The notes under the pieces were generated by a model. It saw nothing but the letters and a program-made list of their open reading frames with translations, had not been told where the DNA came from and searched no databases. This document shows positions 45,332 to 54,939 of a stretch of 64,000 nt of DNA, piece by piece (position 1 is the stretch's first letter; each line of letters starts with the position of its first letter). The position numbers were made by a program, and so were the translations under genes. This stretch comes from Dechloromonas denitrificans (GTDB taxonomy: Bacteria; Pseudomonadota; Gammaproteobacteria; Burkholderiales; Rhodocyclaceae), in the NCBI RefSeq assembly GCF_001551835.1, contig NZ_LODL01000040.1, positions 235,382 to 299,381 of the forward strand, written 5' to 3'.

Positions 45332-46690
45332 TCAGTGGCGGATGGCGACGGCCGGGCGGCGGGGCTTGCCGTCCAGCGGCTGCGGCTCGAGGATGCCGAC
45401 GGTCAGCGTGTCGTCGGTGAAGTATTTTTTTGCGACGGCCTGGACGTCGGCGGCGCTGACCTTCTGCAGCTTTTCCAGCATCCGGTTGAGTTGCTGGTAG
45501 GGGATGCCGGCCGATTCGGTCTGGCCGATTTCCATCGCCTGGCCGAACATCGAATCCAGCTTGTACACTTGGCTGGCCAGCAGTTGCGCCTTGGCCCGCT
45601 TCAGTTCCTGTTCGCTGATGCCATCCTTTTGCAGGCGGGCGATTTCGGCGCGCAGCGCGGCTTCGAGGTCGGCCACGCCATGCCCTTCGGAGGGCGTGCC
45701 GTGCAGGTAGATCATGCCCGGGCCGCGGGCGGTGGCGTCGTACTCGACGCCGATCGACTGGGCGACCTTGTCTTCGCGGACCAGTTTCTTGTTGAAGCGG
45801 GCGGCGTCGTGGCCGTCGAGAATGGCGCTCAGCATGTCCAGTGCATAAGGCTCGCTGTCCTTGTCGGCGTCGCGCAGGATCGGTGCCTTGTAGCCCATGA
45901 TCAGTACCGGCAGTTCGGCCGGCGCCTTGACGCTGACCCGGCGGGCACCTTCCTGGGCTGGTTCGATCTGCTGCTTGCGGACGGGTAGGGCGCGCCCTTC
46001 GAGCGGGCCGTAGTGTTTTTCGGCCAGTGCGAACACCGCCTGGTGGTCGACGTCGCCGGTGATCACGACGTAGGCGTTGTTCGGCACGTACCAGGTGTCA
46101 TACCAGGCCTTGGCGTCGGCCGCCGTCATCGTTTCGAGGTCGTTCATCCAGCCGATGATCGGCCGGCGATAGGGGTGGGCCTGGAAGGCGGTGGCGTTCA
46201 TCTGCTCGAACAGCTTGGCCTGCGGGTTGTCGTCGGTGCGCATGCGGCGCTCTTCCATGACGACCTTGATCTCCTGCGCGAATTCCTTGGCATCGACATT
46301 CAGATGGCGCATGCGGTCGGCTTCGAGCTGCATCATCTCGTCCAGCTTTTCCTTCGGTACCTGCTGGAAGTAGGCGGTGTAGTCGCGGCTGGTGAAGGCG
46401 TTGTCGCGACCGCCGGCGGCGGCGACGCGCTTGTTGAACTCGCCGGGACCGACGCTCGGCGTGCCCTTGAACATCATGTGCTCGAGAACGTGGGCGACGC
46501 CGGAGGCGCCATCGACCTCGTCCATGCTGCCGATGCGGTACCAGACCATCTGGACGGCGGTCGGGGCGCGCCGGTCTTCCTTGACGATGATCCGCAGGCC
46601 GTTCTTCAGCGTGGTTTCGTAAGGGTTGGCGAGCGCGGCGGTGAACAGCCAGGGGGCGAGCAAAACGGGAAGGACGTGTCGTATGCGCAT
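45332..46690 (-). CDS. Catalytic M16-family zinc peptidase (periplasmic)
   Basis: A 452-residue secreted metallopeptidase. The signal peptide (about 1-21) is followed by the inverted zinc motif HVLEHMMFKGT (near 67-77) and a downstream Glu in the VVMEERRMR stretch, which completes the site. The second half has the usual non-metal domain. Its gene is directly before the inactive partner (13-base gap). Substrates of such bacterial pairs are not well known; peptides from envelope protein turnover are likely. It is divergent from ftsY. Confidence 0.93.
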   Translation of the reverse strand: MRIRHVLPVLLAPWLFTAALANPYETTLKNGLRIIVKEDRRAPTAVQMVWYRIGSMDEVDGASGVAHVLEHMMFKGTPSVGPGEFNKRVAAAGGRDNAFTSRDYTAYFQQVPKEKLDEMMQLEADRMRHLNVDAKEFAQEIKVVMEERRMRTDDNPQAKLFEQMNATAFQAHPYRRPIIGWMNDLETMTAADAKAWYDTWYVPNNAYVVITGDVDHQAVFALAEKHYGPLEGRALPVRKQQIEPAQEGARRVSVKAPAELPVLIMGYKAPILRDADKDSEPYALDMLSAILDGHDAARFNKKLVREDKVAQSIGVEYDATARGPGMIYLHGTPSEGHGVADLEAALRAEIARLQKDGISEQELKRAKAQLLASQVYKLDSMFGQAMEIGQTESAGIPYQQLNRMLEKLQKVSAADVQAVAKKYFTDDTLTVGILEPQPLDGKPRRPAVAIRH

Positions 46691-46800
46691 GGGGAAACGG
46701 GTCTTTCTGCTAGAATTCGAGCCTGATTTTGCATCAATCCGGGCGGCATCTTAACGGCTTGCCGCTTGCCTGTCAGCAAGGCCTGAGACCCCATTCCCCA

Positions 46801-47816
46801 TGTTCAGTTTCCTGAAAAAATCCAAGTCCACGCCGGAGACGGCCGAGGCTGTGCCGGCAACGCCCGTTGCCACACCCGCAGCGGACGCGCCCGCCGCCGA
46901 GACGCCCAAGCTTTCCTGGCGCGAACGCCTGTTCAAGGGCCTGGCCAAGACCCGCGCCCAATGGGGCGGCAAGCTCAAGACCATCTTCTCGCGCGGCAAG
47001 GTCGACGACGAACTGCTCGAAGAGCTGGAAACCCTGCTGCTGACCAGCGATTGCGGCATCGAGGCGACCCAGCATCTGCTCGATGAACTGAAAAAAGCAG
47101 CCAAGCGCGACAAGCTCGATACGCCGGAAGCCATTCAGCAGGCGCTGCACGATGCGCTGCTCGAAACCCTGCAGCCGCTTGAGCAGCCGCTCGACATCGG
47201 CGGCCACAAGCCCTACGTGATCATGATCGCCGGCGTGAACGGCGCCGGCAAGACGACTTCGATCGGCAAGCTGGCCAAGTATTTCCAGAACCAGGGCAAG
47301 AGCGTGCTGCTCGCCGCCGGCGACACCTTCCGCGCCGCCGCCCGCGAACAGCTGGAAACCTGGGGTGAGCGCAACAATGTCACGGTCATCGCGCAGGACA
47401 AGGGCGACCCGGCCGCCGTCGTCTTCGACGCCATTTCCGCCGCCAAGGCGCGCGGCATTGACATCGTGCTGGCCGACACCGCCGGCCGCTTGCCGACCCA
47501 GCTGCACCTGATGGAAGAAATCGCCAAAGTAAGGCGCGTGATCCAGAAGATCGAACCGAGCGGGCCGCACGAAACCCTGCTCGTGCTCGATGCCAACATC
47601 GGCCAGAACGCGCTGCAGCAGGTCAAGGCCTTCGACAAGGCGATCAACGTCACCGGCCTGGTCCTGACCAAGCTCGACGGCACCGCCAAGGGCGGCGTCG
47701 TCACGGCGATCGCCCGTCAGTGCCCGAAGCCGATCCGCTTCATCGGCGTCGGCGAGCAGATCGATGACCTCCGTCCCTTCTCCGCCAAAGACTTTGTCGA
47801 CGCCCTGTTCGAATGA
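46801..47816 (+). CDS. ftsY: Signal recognition particle receptor FtsY
   Basis: Membrane-associated GTPase that docks SRP-ribosome complexes at SecYEG. The 338-residue protein has a short basic start, an acidic/Ala-rich linker (about 10-40) and the NG domain. GTPase motifs are GVNGAGKTTSIGKLA (near 142-156), DTAGRLPTQ (near 224) and TKLDGTAKGG (near 286-295). A long A domain as in E. coli is missing. ftsE overlaps its stop by four bases. Confidence 0.96.
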
Positions 47817-48463
47817 TTGTTGCCAGTAACCTGAGCAAACGTTACCCGGGCGGCTACGAGGCCGTCCAGGACGTCAGTTTCGAGATTTCGGCCGGCCAGA
47901 TGGTGTTCATCACCGGCCATTCCGGGGCCGGCAAGACGACGCTGGTCAAGCTGATCGCCTCGATCGAGCGGCCGACCGCCGGCAGCCTGGTGGTCAACGG
48001 TCAGAACCTGTCGGCCCTGCGGCGCAGCGCCATTCCCTACGTCCGCCGGCACCTCGGCATGGTATTCCAGGACCAGAAACTACTTTTCGATCGCAGCGCG
48101 CTCGACAACGTGCTGCTGCCCTTGCAGATCGTCGGCATGCCCCGCCGCGAATCGATTCGCCGGGCCCAGGCGGCGCTCGACAAGGTCGGCCTGCTGGCCC
48201 GCGAAAAGGCCCGGCCGATTGCGCTGTCCGGTGGCGAGCAGCAGCGGCTGGCCATCGCCCGCGCCGTCGTCAATCGGCCGACCGTGCTGCTCGCCGACGA
48301 ACCGACCGGCAATCTCGATGCCGATTCGGCGACCGAGATCCTCGAAATTTTCGCCGACTTCCACCGGGTCGGCGTCACCGTCGTCGTCGCGACGCACGAC
48401 CAGAACTGGATCGAGCGCTATCACCCGAACGTCCTCCGGCTGGATCACGGGAGGCTGCTATGA
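47813..48463 (+). CDS. ftsE: Cell division ATP-binding protein FtsE
   Basis: ATPase of the FtsEX complex, which activates peptidoglycan hydrolases at the septum. The 216-residue ABC protein has Walker A GHSGAGKTTLVK (near 36-47), the signature LSGGEQQRLAIARAV (near 138-152) and Walker B VLLADEPTGNLD (near 159-170). The start overlaps ftsY (ATGA) and the end overlaps ftsX (ATGA). Confidence 0.96.
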   Translation: MIVASNLSKRYPGGYEAVQDVSFEISAGQMVFITGHSGAGKTTLVKLIASIERPTAGSLVVNGQNLSALRRSAIPYVRRHLGMVFQDQKLLFDRSALDNVLLPLQIVGMPRRESIRRAQAALDKVGLLAREKARPIALSGGEQQRLAIARAVVNRPTVLLADEPTGNLDADSATEILEIFADFHRVGVTVVVATHDQNWIERYHPNVLRLDHGRLL

Positions 48464-49359
48464 AGGCCTGGTTCGCCCAGCATCAGGCGGCACTGGCCGC
48501 GGCGTTCCATCGCCTGTGGTCGACGCCGCTCAATACGCTGTTGTCGCTGCTCGTCATCGGCATCGCGCTGACCTTGCCGGGAGCGGGCTATGTGCTGCTC
48601 GACAACCTGCGCGACCTCGGCCGCAACGCGTCCGGCGTGCAGCAGATCAGCCTGTTCATGAATTTGGATGCCGGCAAGAAGGACGTCGGTGACATCGAAA
48701 GCCGGCTGCGCGCGGCCGGGGCCGGCAAGTGGAAATTCGTGCCCAAGGAAGAGGCGCTGAAGCGGATGCAGAAGAGCGAAGGGATGGCCGAAATCGTCGC
48801 CAGCCTGCCGCGCAATCCGCTGCCCGACGCCTTCATCGTCGAACCAGCCAATACCGAGCCGGAGGCACTCGAAGTGATGCGCAAGGAGATCGCCGGCTGG
48901 CCGAAAGTTGCCCATGTCCAGCTCGATTCGGCCTGGGTCAAGCGCTTCGATGCCTTCCTGAAACTGGGCAAGCTGGCCCTGTGGATGCTCGGCGGCATCT
49001 TCGCCGCCGGCCTGGTCGCCGTCACCTTCAATACCATTCGCCTGCAGGTGCTGGCCCAGGCCGCCGAAATCGAAGTGGCGCGGATGATCGGCGCCACCGA
49101 CGGCTTCATCCGCCGGCCTTTCTACTACTTTGGCGCCCTGCAGGGCGGCCTCGGCGGTCTGCTCGCCGCGGCGCTGGTGGCCGGGGCGGTCGGCCTGCTC
49201 GGCGGGCCGGTCGGCGATCTGGCGACGCTTTACGGCGGCAGTTTCGCCCTGAACGGGCCGAGCCTGCTTGACGCCCTGGTGCTGGCCTCGGCCGGTGCTG
49301 TGCTCGGTTGGCTGGGGGCCCAGCTTTCGGTCAGCCTGTCGCTGCGAAAGTTTGACTAA
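48460..49359 (+). CDS. ftsX: Cell division protein FtsX
   Basis: Inner-membrane partner of FtsE. The 299-residue protein has four predicted helices: about 22-44, then 170-195, 220-245 and 265-290. The extracytoplasmic domain between the first two (about 45-165) would contact an activator such as EnvC. The family pattern FNTIRLQVLAQAAEIEVARMIGATD near 190-214 is present. The start overlaps ftsE. Confidence 0.95.
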   Translation: MKAWFAQHQAALAAAFHRLWSTPLNTLLSLLVIGIALTLPGAGYVLLDNLRDLGRNASGVQQISLFMNLDAGKKDVGDIESRLRAAGAGKWKFVPKEEALKRMQKSEGMAEIVASLPRNPLPDAFIVEPANTEPEALEVMRKEIAGWPKVAHVQLDSAWVKRFDAFLKLGKLALWMLGGIFAAGLVAVTFNTIRLQVLAQAAEIEVARMIGATDGFIRRPFYYFGALQGGLGGLLAAALVAGAVGLLGGPVGDLATLYGGSFALNGPSLLDALVLASAGAVLGWLGAQLSVSLSLRKFD

Positions 49360-49372
49360 ACGGGTCGATTCG

Positions 49373-50992
49373 ATGGCCCGCGGCCTGTCCGGTGCGGGCG
49401 TCAGCCGGCGTGAATTTCTCTGTACGGTGGCAGCAGCCGCCGTCGCTGGCTGTGGCCCGCGCGGCAGCCCGGCCTTGCCGCCGGGCGAGTTGCTCGGCAT
49501 GTCGCAGGCGCTGGGCCATCGCCTGCGCGACGGTAATTTCCCGCCACCCTCCGAGGTGCGCAAGACCGGTGTGCTGATCGTCGGCGCTGGCATTTCCGGC
49601 CTGTCGGCGGCCTGGCAACTGGCCAAGGCGGCGGTCGACGACTTCCTGGTGCTGGAAATGGAAAACGAGGCCGGCGGTAATTCGCGGGCCGGCCAGTCGC
49701 CGCTCGTTGCCTATCCGTGGGCAGCGCATTACCTGCCGTTGCCGGGGCCGGAAGCGACGCTGGTTCGCGAACTGCTGGCCGAACTGGGCGTGCTGCAAGG
49801 CGACCCGGCCGCCGTCAAGCCCGCTTACGACGAGCGTTACCTGTGCGCCACGCCGCAGGAGCGCGTCTATCGCAACGGCCTGTGGGACGACGGCCTGCTG
49901 CCGCAGCGCGGCCTCGAGGTCGGCGAGCGCGAGCAGCAACGGCGCTTCCAGGCCCGCATGGACGAGCTCAAGCAGGCGCTGGACAGCGACGGCCGGCGGC
50001 TGTTCGCCATCCCGATGGCGCTGTCGAGCCGGGATCAGGCATGGCGCGCCCTCGACCGCATCTCCTTCAAGCAGTGGCTGGACGACAACGGTTTCACGGC
50101 GCCGACGCTGCACTGGCTGGCCAACTATGCCTGCCGCGACGACTACGGCACGAGTCATGCGGAAACTTCGGCCTGGGCCGGCCTGCATTACTTTGCCTGC
50201 CGCAACGGTGAGGCGAGCAACGCGGCCGGCGACAGCGTGCTGACCGCGCCCGAGGGCAACGCCTGGCTGGCGCGCGGCCTGGCCCGTCATGCTGCAGGCC
50301 GGATCGTCACCGGGGCCCTGGCCGGGCGCATAGAGGAGGGCAAGACGAGTCTTGCGGTCGACGTGCTGCAGGGGGCAAAAACCGTGCGCTACGAGGCCCG
50401 GCAACTGATCTGGGCCGCCCCGGCTTTCGTGCTGCCGAGTGTCTGGCCGGCGATGCCCGGCGAACTGCGGGCGGCGGCGCTGGCCGGCGACTACGCGCCG
50501 TGGCTGACCGCCAATCTGCACCTGTCCGACTTTCCCGAGGAGCGGCGCGGTGCGCCGCCGGCCTGGGACAACGTCTTCTACGACAGCCCCGGGCTCGGTT
50601 ACGTCGTTGCCACCCATCAGTTGATCCGCCGTCGGCTGCCCGGCACCGTGCTGACCTATTACCGCGCACTGCATGACGTGAAGCCGGCCGAGGGCCGGCG
50701 CCTGCTACTCGAGACACCGCGCGAGGCCTGGGCGGCAGGCATCCTGGCCGAACTGGAACGGGTGCATCCGGATATCCGCCGTCTGACGACGCAGCTCGAT
50801 GTTTTTCGCAGCGGCCACGCCATGCGCCGGCCGACGCCGGGTAGCCTGTTCGACGGTCGACGCGAAAAATTGGCCAATTTCCGCCATCCGCGCATCGCGC
50901 TGGCGCACGCCGACCTGTCCGGCTTTTCGCTGTTCGAAGAAGCCCAGTATCGCGGCGTGCAGGCCGCCAGACGGGTGCTGGATAGCCTTTGA
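49373..50992 (+). CDS. Tat-exported FAD-dependent oxidoreductase, probable lipoprotein
   Basis: A 539-residue flavoprotein. The N-terminus carries a twin-arginine motif SRREFLC followed by a hydrophobic run ending AAVAGC, so it looks like a Tat-exported lipoprotein. The FAD-binding Rossmann motif is VLIVGAGISGLSAAWQLAK near 67-85. The fold is amine-oxidase/phytoene-desaturase-like, with YNGxWDDGLLPQ-type sequence in the middle and a second FAD contact (AHADLSGFSLFEEAQYRG) near the end. The substrate is unknown. It lies 13 bases after ftsX. A TTG at 49352 overlapping the ftsX stop is an alternative start, adding seven residues. Confidence 0.82.
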   Translation: MARGLSGAGVSRREFLCTVAAAAVAGCGPRGSPALPPGELLGMSQALGHRLRDGNFPPPSEVRKTGVLIVGAGISGLSAAWQLAKAAVDDFLVLEMENEAGGNSRAGQSPLVAYPWAAHYLPLPGPEATLVRELLAELGVLQGDPAAVKPAYDERYLCATPQERVYRNGLWDDGLLPQRGLEVGEREQQRRFQARMDELKQALDSDGRRLFAIPMALSSRDQAWRALDRISFKQWLDDNGFTAPTLHWLANYACRDDYGTSHAETSAWAGLHYFACRNGEASNAAGDSVLTAPEGNAWLARGLARHAAGRIVTGALAGRIEEGKTSLAVDVLQGAKTVRYEARQLIWAAPAFVLPSVWPAMPGELRAAALAGDYAPWLTANLHLSDFPEERRGAPPAWDNVFYDSPGLGYVVATHQLIRRRLPGTVLTYYRALHDVKPAEGRRLLLETPREAWAAGILAELERVHPDIRRLTTQLDVFRSGHAMRRPTPGSLFDGRREKLANFRHPRIALAHADLSGFSLFEEAQYRGVQAARRVLDSL

Positions 50993-51092
50993 GTTAATGA
51001 CATCGGCTTGACTGCTGACAATGTCAGATGCATAGTGCCGCGTTTCCCGATGCCTCCGGGCGCCGGGTTGTGTTCACTACGGCGAATAGGAA

Positions 51093-51914
51093 ATGACGAT
51101 GACTACTGCGTATCAAGTGGCGGCTGCACCAGGCATGAAAACGGCTCCGGCCAAGTTGAAGACAGGTTTGCTGGCCTTGGCATTCGGCCTGTCGGTGGCC
51201 GCCTGCGGCGGCAAGGGTGGGACGACGGACAGCGTCAGCGGGCTGACCAGTGCCGGTACTTCGGCCCTGAAGGCCGCAACCTTGAGCGATGCCGAGGTCA
51301 AGGACTTGTCCGACAAGTCATGCGCCGCGCTCGATGCCCAGTCCAAGATCGCTACGCCGAAGAGCAAGGAAGCGCTGCGTCTGGCCCGGATCGTCAAGGG
51401 CATGCCGCCGGCGGTCAATGGCGTGCCGATCAACTACAAGGTTTATCTGACCAAGGACGTCAATGCCTGGGCCATGAACAACGGCTGCGTCCGCGTTTAC
51501 AGCGGCCTGATGAGCCTGATGAACGACGACGAAGTGCGTGGCGTGATCGGCCATGAAATCGGCCACGTCGCGCTCGGCCACGCCAAGTCGTCGATGCAGA
51601 CCGCCTATGCTGCTTCGGCGGCTCGCCAGGCAGCTGCCGCGGCCGGCAATTCAGCGGTCGCCGCGCTGAGCAATTCGCAGTTGGGCGAGCTGGCCGAAAA
51701 GCTGGTCAATGCTCAGTTCTCGCAAGTTCAGGAAAGTGCGGCCGACGATTACGCCTTCGATCTGCTGACTGCCGGCAAATTCAAGCGTGAAGGCCTGGTC
51801 AGCGCTTTCGAAAAACTGGCCAAGCTCGGCGACAACAGCAGCATGTTCAGCTCGCACCCGCCCTCCAGCGAGCGGGCTCAGCACATGCGCGAGCGCATTG
51901 CTGCCAAGAAGTAG
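51093..51914 (+). CDS. M48-family zinc metallopeptidase, lipoprotein
   Basis: A 273-residue envelope peptidase similar to LoiP/YcaL. A signal peptide ends in SVAAC (Cys near residue 38), indicating a lipoprotein. The zinc motif HEIGH is near residue 154, and the third ligand Glu is in VQESAADDYA near 213. The C-terminal part has the FSSHPPSSERAQHM motif typical of M48 proteins. The start is uncertain: ATG 51093, 51099 or 51135; the last gives the shortest normal signal peptide. It is terminated by a strong hairpin facing the chemoreceptor gene. Confidence 0.9.
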   Translation: MTMTTAYQVAAAPGMKTAPAKLKTGLLALAFGLSVAACGGKGGTTDSVSGLTSAGTSALKAATLSDAEVKDLSDKSCAALDAQSKIATPKSKEALRLARIVKGMPPAVNGVPINYKVYLTKDVNAWAMNNGCVRVYSGLMSLMNDDEVRGVIGHEIGHVALGHAKSSMQTAYAASAARQAAAAAGNSAVAALSNSQLGELAEKLVNAQFSQVQESAADDYAFDLLTAGKFKREGLVSAFEKLAKLGDNSSMFSSHPPSSERAQHMRERIAAKK

Positions 51915-51951
51915 GTAATTCGCTGTCGTGCCTTGCGGCACGGAAGTCTTG

Positions 51952-51977
51952 AAGGCCGGGGTCAGCCCGGCCTTTTT
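51952..51977 (+). terminator. Rho-independent terminator between M48 and chemoreceptor genes
   Basis: AAGGCCGGG (51952-51960) pairs with CCCGGCCTT (51966-51974) around a 5-base loop and runs into T's. The next gene on the minus strand ends four bases further on, so the hairpin may act for both. Confidence 0.85.
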
Positions 51978-51980
51978 GTT

Positions 51981-53630
51981 TCAGGCGACGCGGAAGCCGG
52001 CGACCGATTGCAGCAGGCCGGCCGACAGTTGTTGCAATTCGCCGCTGGCTTGGCGGATGTTGAGCGCGGTGACGCTGGTTTCCTCGACCATGTTGGCGAT
52101 GCGCTCCATGCTCTGGGCAATTTCGGTCGAGGCGACGCGTTGCTCGCCGACCGAATTGGTGATCTCGGTGACCCCTTGCGTCGAGTGCTCGACCGAATCG
52201 CGTGACGAGAGCAGGGCATCTTCGACCTCGCCGGCGAGCAGGCCGCTCGCCGCGATGGCCCGCTCGCCGGCTGCGATGGCTTCCTGGACGGCGGCCGACT
52301 GGGTAACGATCGAATGCGTCACCGCATCGATGGCGCCGGCCGATTTGCCCGACTTTTCGGCCAGCTTGCGGACCTCGTCGGCGACCACGGCGAAACCGCG
52401 CCCGGCTTCGCCGGCCCGCGCCGCCTCAATCGCGGCATTGAGGGCAAGCAGGTTGGTCTGATCGGCAATGTCGCGGACTTCCTGGGTCATGCCGGTGATG
52501 GCGCGGGTGCTGGCCATGAATTCGGAAACCTTGGCGGAAATGTTGGCCATGTTGCCCTGCAGGCGACCAATCTCGCCGGTCAGTTGGGAGACCTTGTTCG
52601 AGCCCAGCGCGGTCCGGGCCACGCTTTCCCTGGCTTGGCTCTGGACTTCGCCGGCGGTTTCGGAAACCGAGGCGATGGCGACGGTCAGTTCCTCGACGGC
52701 GGCGGCGCTGCCCGAGACGGCGCTCGACTGCTGCTCCGAAACATCGGCCAGCACGGACGATGAACTGGATAGTTGGACGGCGGCGCTGGCGACACGGTCG
52801 CTCGAGGTGCGCACTTCGCCGATCAGTTTCTGCAACTGCCCCATCATGGCGTTGAAGGCGCCGGCCATACGGCCGATTTCGTCATTCTGGGCACGGTTGG
52901 CGCGGCGGGTCAGGTCGCCGGAGGTGGCAATCTGTTCCATCGTCTGTTCAAGTGCACCGAGTGGGCCGGTGATGGAGCGGATCAGGGCGTAGGCGAATGC
53001 AATCAGGATGGCGATCGCACCAATCGCGAAAAGTAGCAGGCCGTTCCTGACGGCGGCATAAATGGCCAGCGCATCCGCCTTTTCCCGAGCGTTCAGTTCG
53101 GCTGTCAGTTTTTCCATGTCGCTGATCAGCGTGTCGATGGCCTTGGTCGGTTCGCGGTCGATGCCGCGGACCAGCTTGTCTACGAGTGCGGCGGGATCGG
53201 CGGCGGTGCGGTCGTACTGTTTGAGAGCCTCCCGATAGGCCGGGCCCAGGGCGTCGAAGCTGGCGGCGATTTTGGCAAGATCGAGGCGATTTTCCATCTG
53301 CAGCTTGCTCAATGCGCCCCGGACATTGGCCAGGTCTTTGCGCACGGCGGCTTCTTCCGCGTCGAATCCCTTCAGGTGCTTGTCGAAGGCTTCCTGGGAT
53401 TTGCCGCGCAACAGGATGTTTTTCCATTCCTGGACTTGCGTTTTGAAGGCAACCTGAGCGGCACGCGCCGAGTCGACCGCCTGGGTGACGGCCGCATGCG
53501 TTTCGATCGCCTCGTTCAATTGCATGTGCAGGCGGCCGGCCTGAATGAAGGCAAAGATGCTGGCACCGATCAGGGCGAGCAGGGCGACGGCGACCAGTAA
53601 CATCAGCTTTTGCTTGATCTGCAGGTTCAT
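51981..53630 (-). CDS. Methyl-accepting chemotaxis protein
   Basis: A 549-residue chemoreceptor. A first membrane helix (about 9-30), a periplasmic helical-bundle sensor (about 31-195), a second helix (about 196-222), HAMP (about 223-280) and the long signalling coiled coil follow. The highly conserved tip reads [20 protein letters not shown], with [16 protein letters not shown] after it, near 395-430. The ligand-binding part is of the four-helix-bundle type, but its ligand is not identifiable. There are no chemotaxis or flagellar genes nearby. Translation may be modulated by a hairpin that covers its ribosome-binding site (53635-53662). Confidence 0.95.
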   Translation of the reverse strand: MNLQIKQKLMLLVAVALLALIGASIFAFIQAGRLHMQLNEAIETHAAVTQAVDSARAAQVAFKTQVQEWKNILLRGKSQEAFDKHLKGFDAEEAAVRKDLANVRGALSKLQMENRLDLAKIAASFDALGPAYREALKQYDRTAADPAALVDKLVRGIDREPTKAIDTLISDMEKLTAELNAREKADALAIYAAVRNGLLLFAIGAIAILIAFAYALIRSITGPLGALEQTMEQIATSGDLTRRANRAQNDEIGRMAGAFNAMMGQLQKLIGEVRTSSDRVASAAVQLSSSSSVLADVSEQQSSAVSGSAAAVEELTVAIASVSETAGEVQSQARESVARTALGSNKVSQLTGEIGRLQGNMANISAKVSEFMASTRAITGMTQEVRDIADQTNLLALNAAIEAARAGEAGRGFAVVADEVRKLAEKSGKSAGAIDAVTHSIVTQSAAVQEAIAAGERAIAASGLLAGEVEDALLSSRDSVEHSTQGVTEITNSVGEQRVASTEIAQSMERIANMVEETSVTALNIRQASGELQQLSAGLLQSVAGFRVA

Positions 53631-53634
53631 TTCA

Positions 53635-53662
53635 GTCTCCTCTGTCGGTCTTGCGAGGAGAC
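53635..53662 (-). promoter_or_regulatory. Hairpin that buries the chemoreceptor ribosome-binding site
   Basis: On the minus strand GTCTCCTC and GAGGAGAC form a perfect 8-bp stem with a 12-base loop. The second arm contains the Shine-Dalgarno sequence GAGGAG, four bases from the ATG at 53630. The structure would hide the site unless opened by a protein, an sRNA or the ribosome. Confidence 0.5.
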
Positions 53663-53724
53663 GTTAACCTAAAAAATCAGCTGTTGCAGCAGTATCTTGC
53701 GGCCGGAAATTGCTGAATCTCCGG

Positions 53725-54939
53725 TCAGTAGATCAGGAAGGGCTGCTGCTCCTTCTGCCAGTGCTCTTCATCGTTTTTGACCAGGGCGTCAAGCTGCTCG
53801 GCGGTGCTGCTCGGCTCGTCCACCCATTCGCGCAACAGCGGCGAGCCGTTGATCAGGTCGATGGCCAGCCGATCGTGTTCGTATTCATAGGCAAAGTCGC
53901 GCCACAGCGGGTAATCCGGGTAGAGCCGGCGGATCGCCTTGAAGGCCAGCGCCTGCAGCCGCCAGGGGCGGAAGGCGGCGTGCTGGTAGCTACCGTCCTC
54001 GACGTGAATCTGCAGGCCATGGCAGAGCTTGCCGGCGTGCTTGTGGAACGTCGGCTCGAACCAGCACTCGCGCAGCCGGCAGCCGGCCAGCCAGTGCGGC
54101 GCGAAGGCGCGCATTTCGGCAAGCAGGGCGCCGGCATCGAGGTCGGGGGCGCCAAACAGTTCGAGCGGCCGGGTCGTGCCGCGCCCTTCGCTCAGCGTCG
54201 TGCCTTCGAGCATCACGGTGCCGGCGTAGGCGCGCGCCATCCACAGGTTGGGCGCGTTCGGGCTGGGGTTGATCCAAGTCCGCTCGCCGAGCGGCCAGCC
54301 GTAGCCGGGCGCTGCCTCCGGCTGCCAGCCCTGCATCTCGATGACCCGGTAATCGACGTCGAGCTGCAGCGTGGCGATGAACCAACGGCCGAGTTCGCCC
54401 ATCGTCAGGCCGTGCCGCATCGGCATGGCGCCGGCGCCGACGAAGCTTTCCCAGCCGGTGCGCAGGCTCAGGCCTTCGACCGGGCGGCCGGCCGGGTTCG
54501 GGCGGTCGAGTACCCAGACGCTCTTGCCGTGTTTCGCCGCCGCTTCCAGCACATAGCGCAGTGTCGTGATGAAGGTGTAGATGCGGCAGCCGAGATCCTG
54601 CAGGTCGACGAGCAGCACGTCGAAGGTCGCCATCATCGCCTCGGTCGGCCGGCGCACTTCGCCATACAGGCTGAAGACGGGAATGCCGTGCCGCGGGTCG
54701 AGGAAATCGGCCGATTCGACCATATTGTCTTGCTTGTCGCCGCGCAGACCGTGTTGCGGGCCGAAAGCGGCAGTGATGTTCAGGTCGGGCAGCGCGGCCA
54801 GCGCGTCGAGCGAGTGGGTGAGGTCGGCGGTGACCGAGGCAGGGTGGGCGAGCAGGGCGATGCGGCGGCCGGCCAGCGGGCGGCGCAGGTCGGGGTCGGC
54901 GAGCAGGCGGTCGAGGCCGAACTGGATGCGTGAGGTCAT
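53725..54939 (-). CDS. DUF1343/NamZ-type exo-beta-N-acetylmuramidase-like protein
   Basis: A 404-residue protein of the DUF1343 family; the Bacillus member NamZ removes terminal MurNAc from peptidoglycan fragments. Landmarks are the AAFGPQHGLRGDKQDN segment near 58-73, VDLQDLGCRIYTF near 111-123, LDRPNPAGRPVEG near 144-156 and ERTWINPSPNAPN near 218-230. Unlike the secreted members, it has no signal peptide from this start, so it may act in the cytoplasm on recycled fragments. Its start overlaps the end of the DOMON-like gene by four bases. Confidence 0.88.
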   Translation of the reverse strand: MTSRIQFGLDRLLADPDLRRPLAGRRIALLAHPASVTADLTHSLDALAALPDLNITAAFGPQHGLRGDKQDNMVESADFLDPRHGIPVFSLYGEVRRPTEAMMATFDVLLVDLQDLGCRIYTFITTLRYVLEAAAKHGKSVWVLDRPNPAGRPVEGLSLRTGWESFVGAGAMPMRHGLTMGELGRWFIATLQLDVDYRVIEMQGWQPEAAPGYGWPLGERTWINPSPNAPNLWMARAYAGTVMLEGTTLSEGRGTTRPLELFGAPDLDAGALLAEMRAFAPHWLAGCRLRECWFEPTFHKHAGKLCHGLQIHVEDGSYQHAAFRPWRLQALAFKAIRRLYPDYPLWRDFAYEYEHDRLAIDLINGSPLLREWVDEPSSTAEQLDALVKNDEEHWQKEQQPFLIY

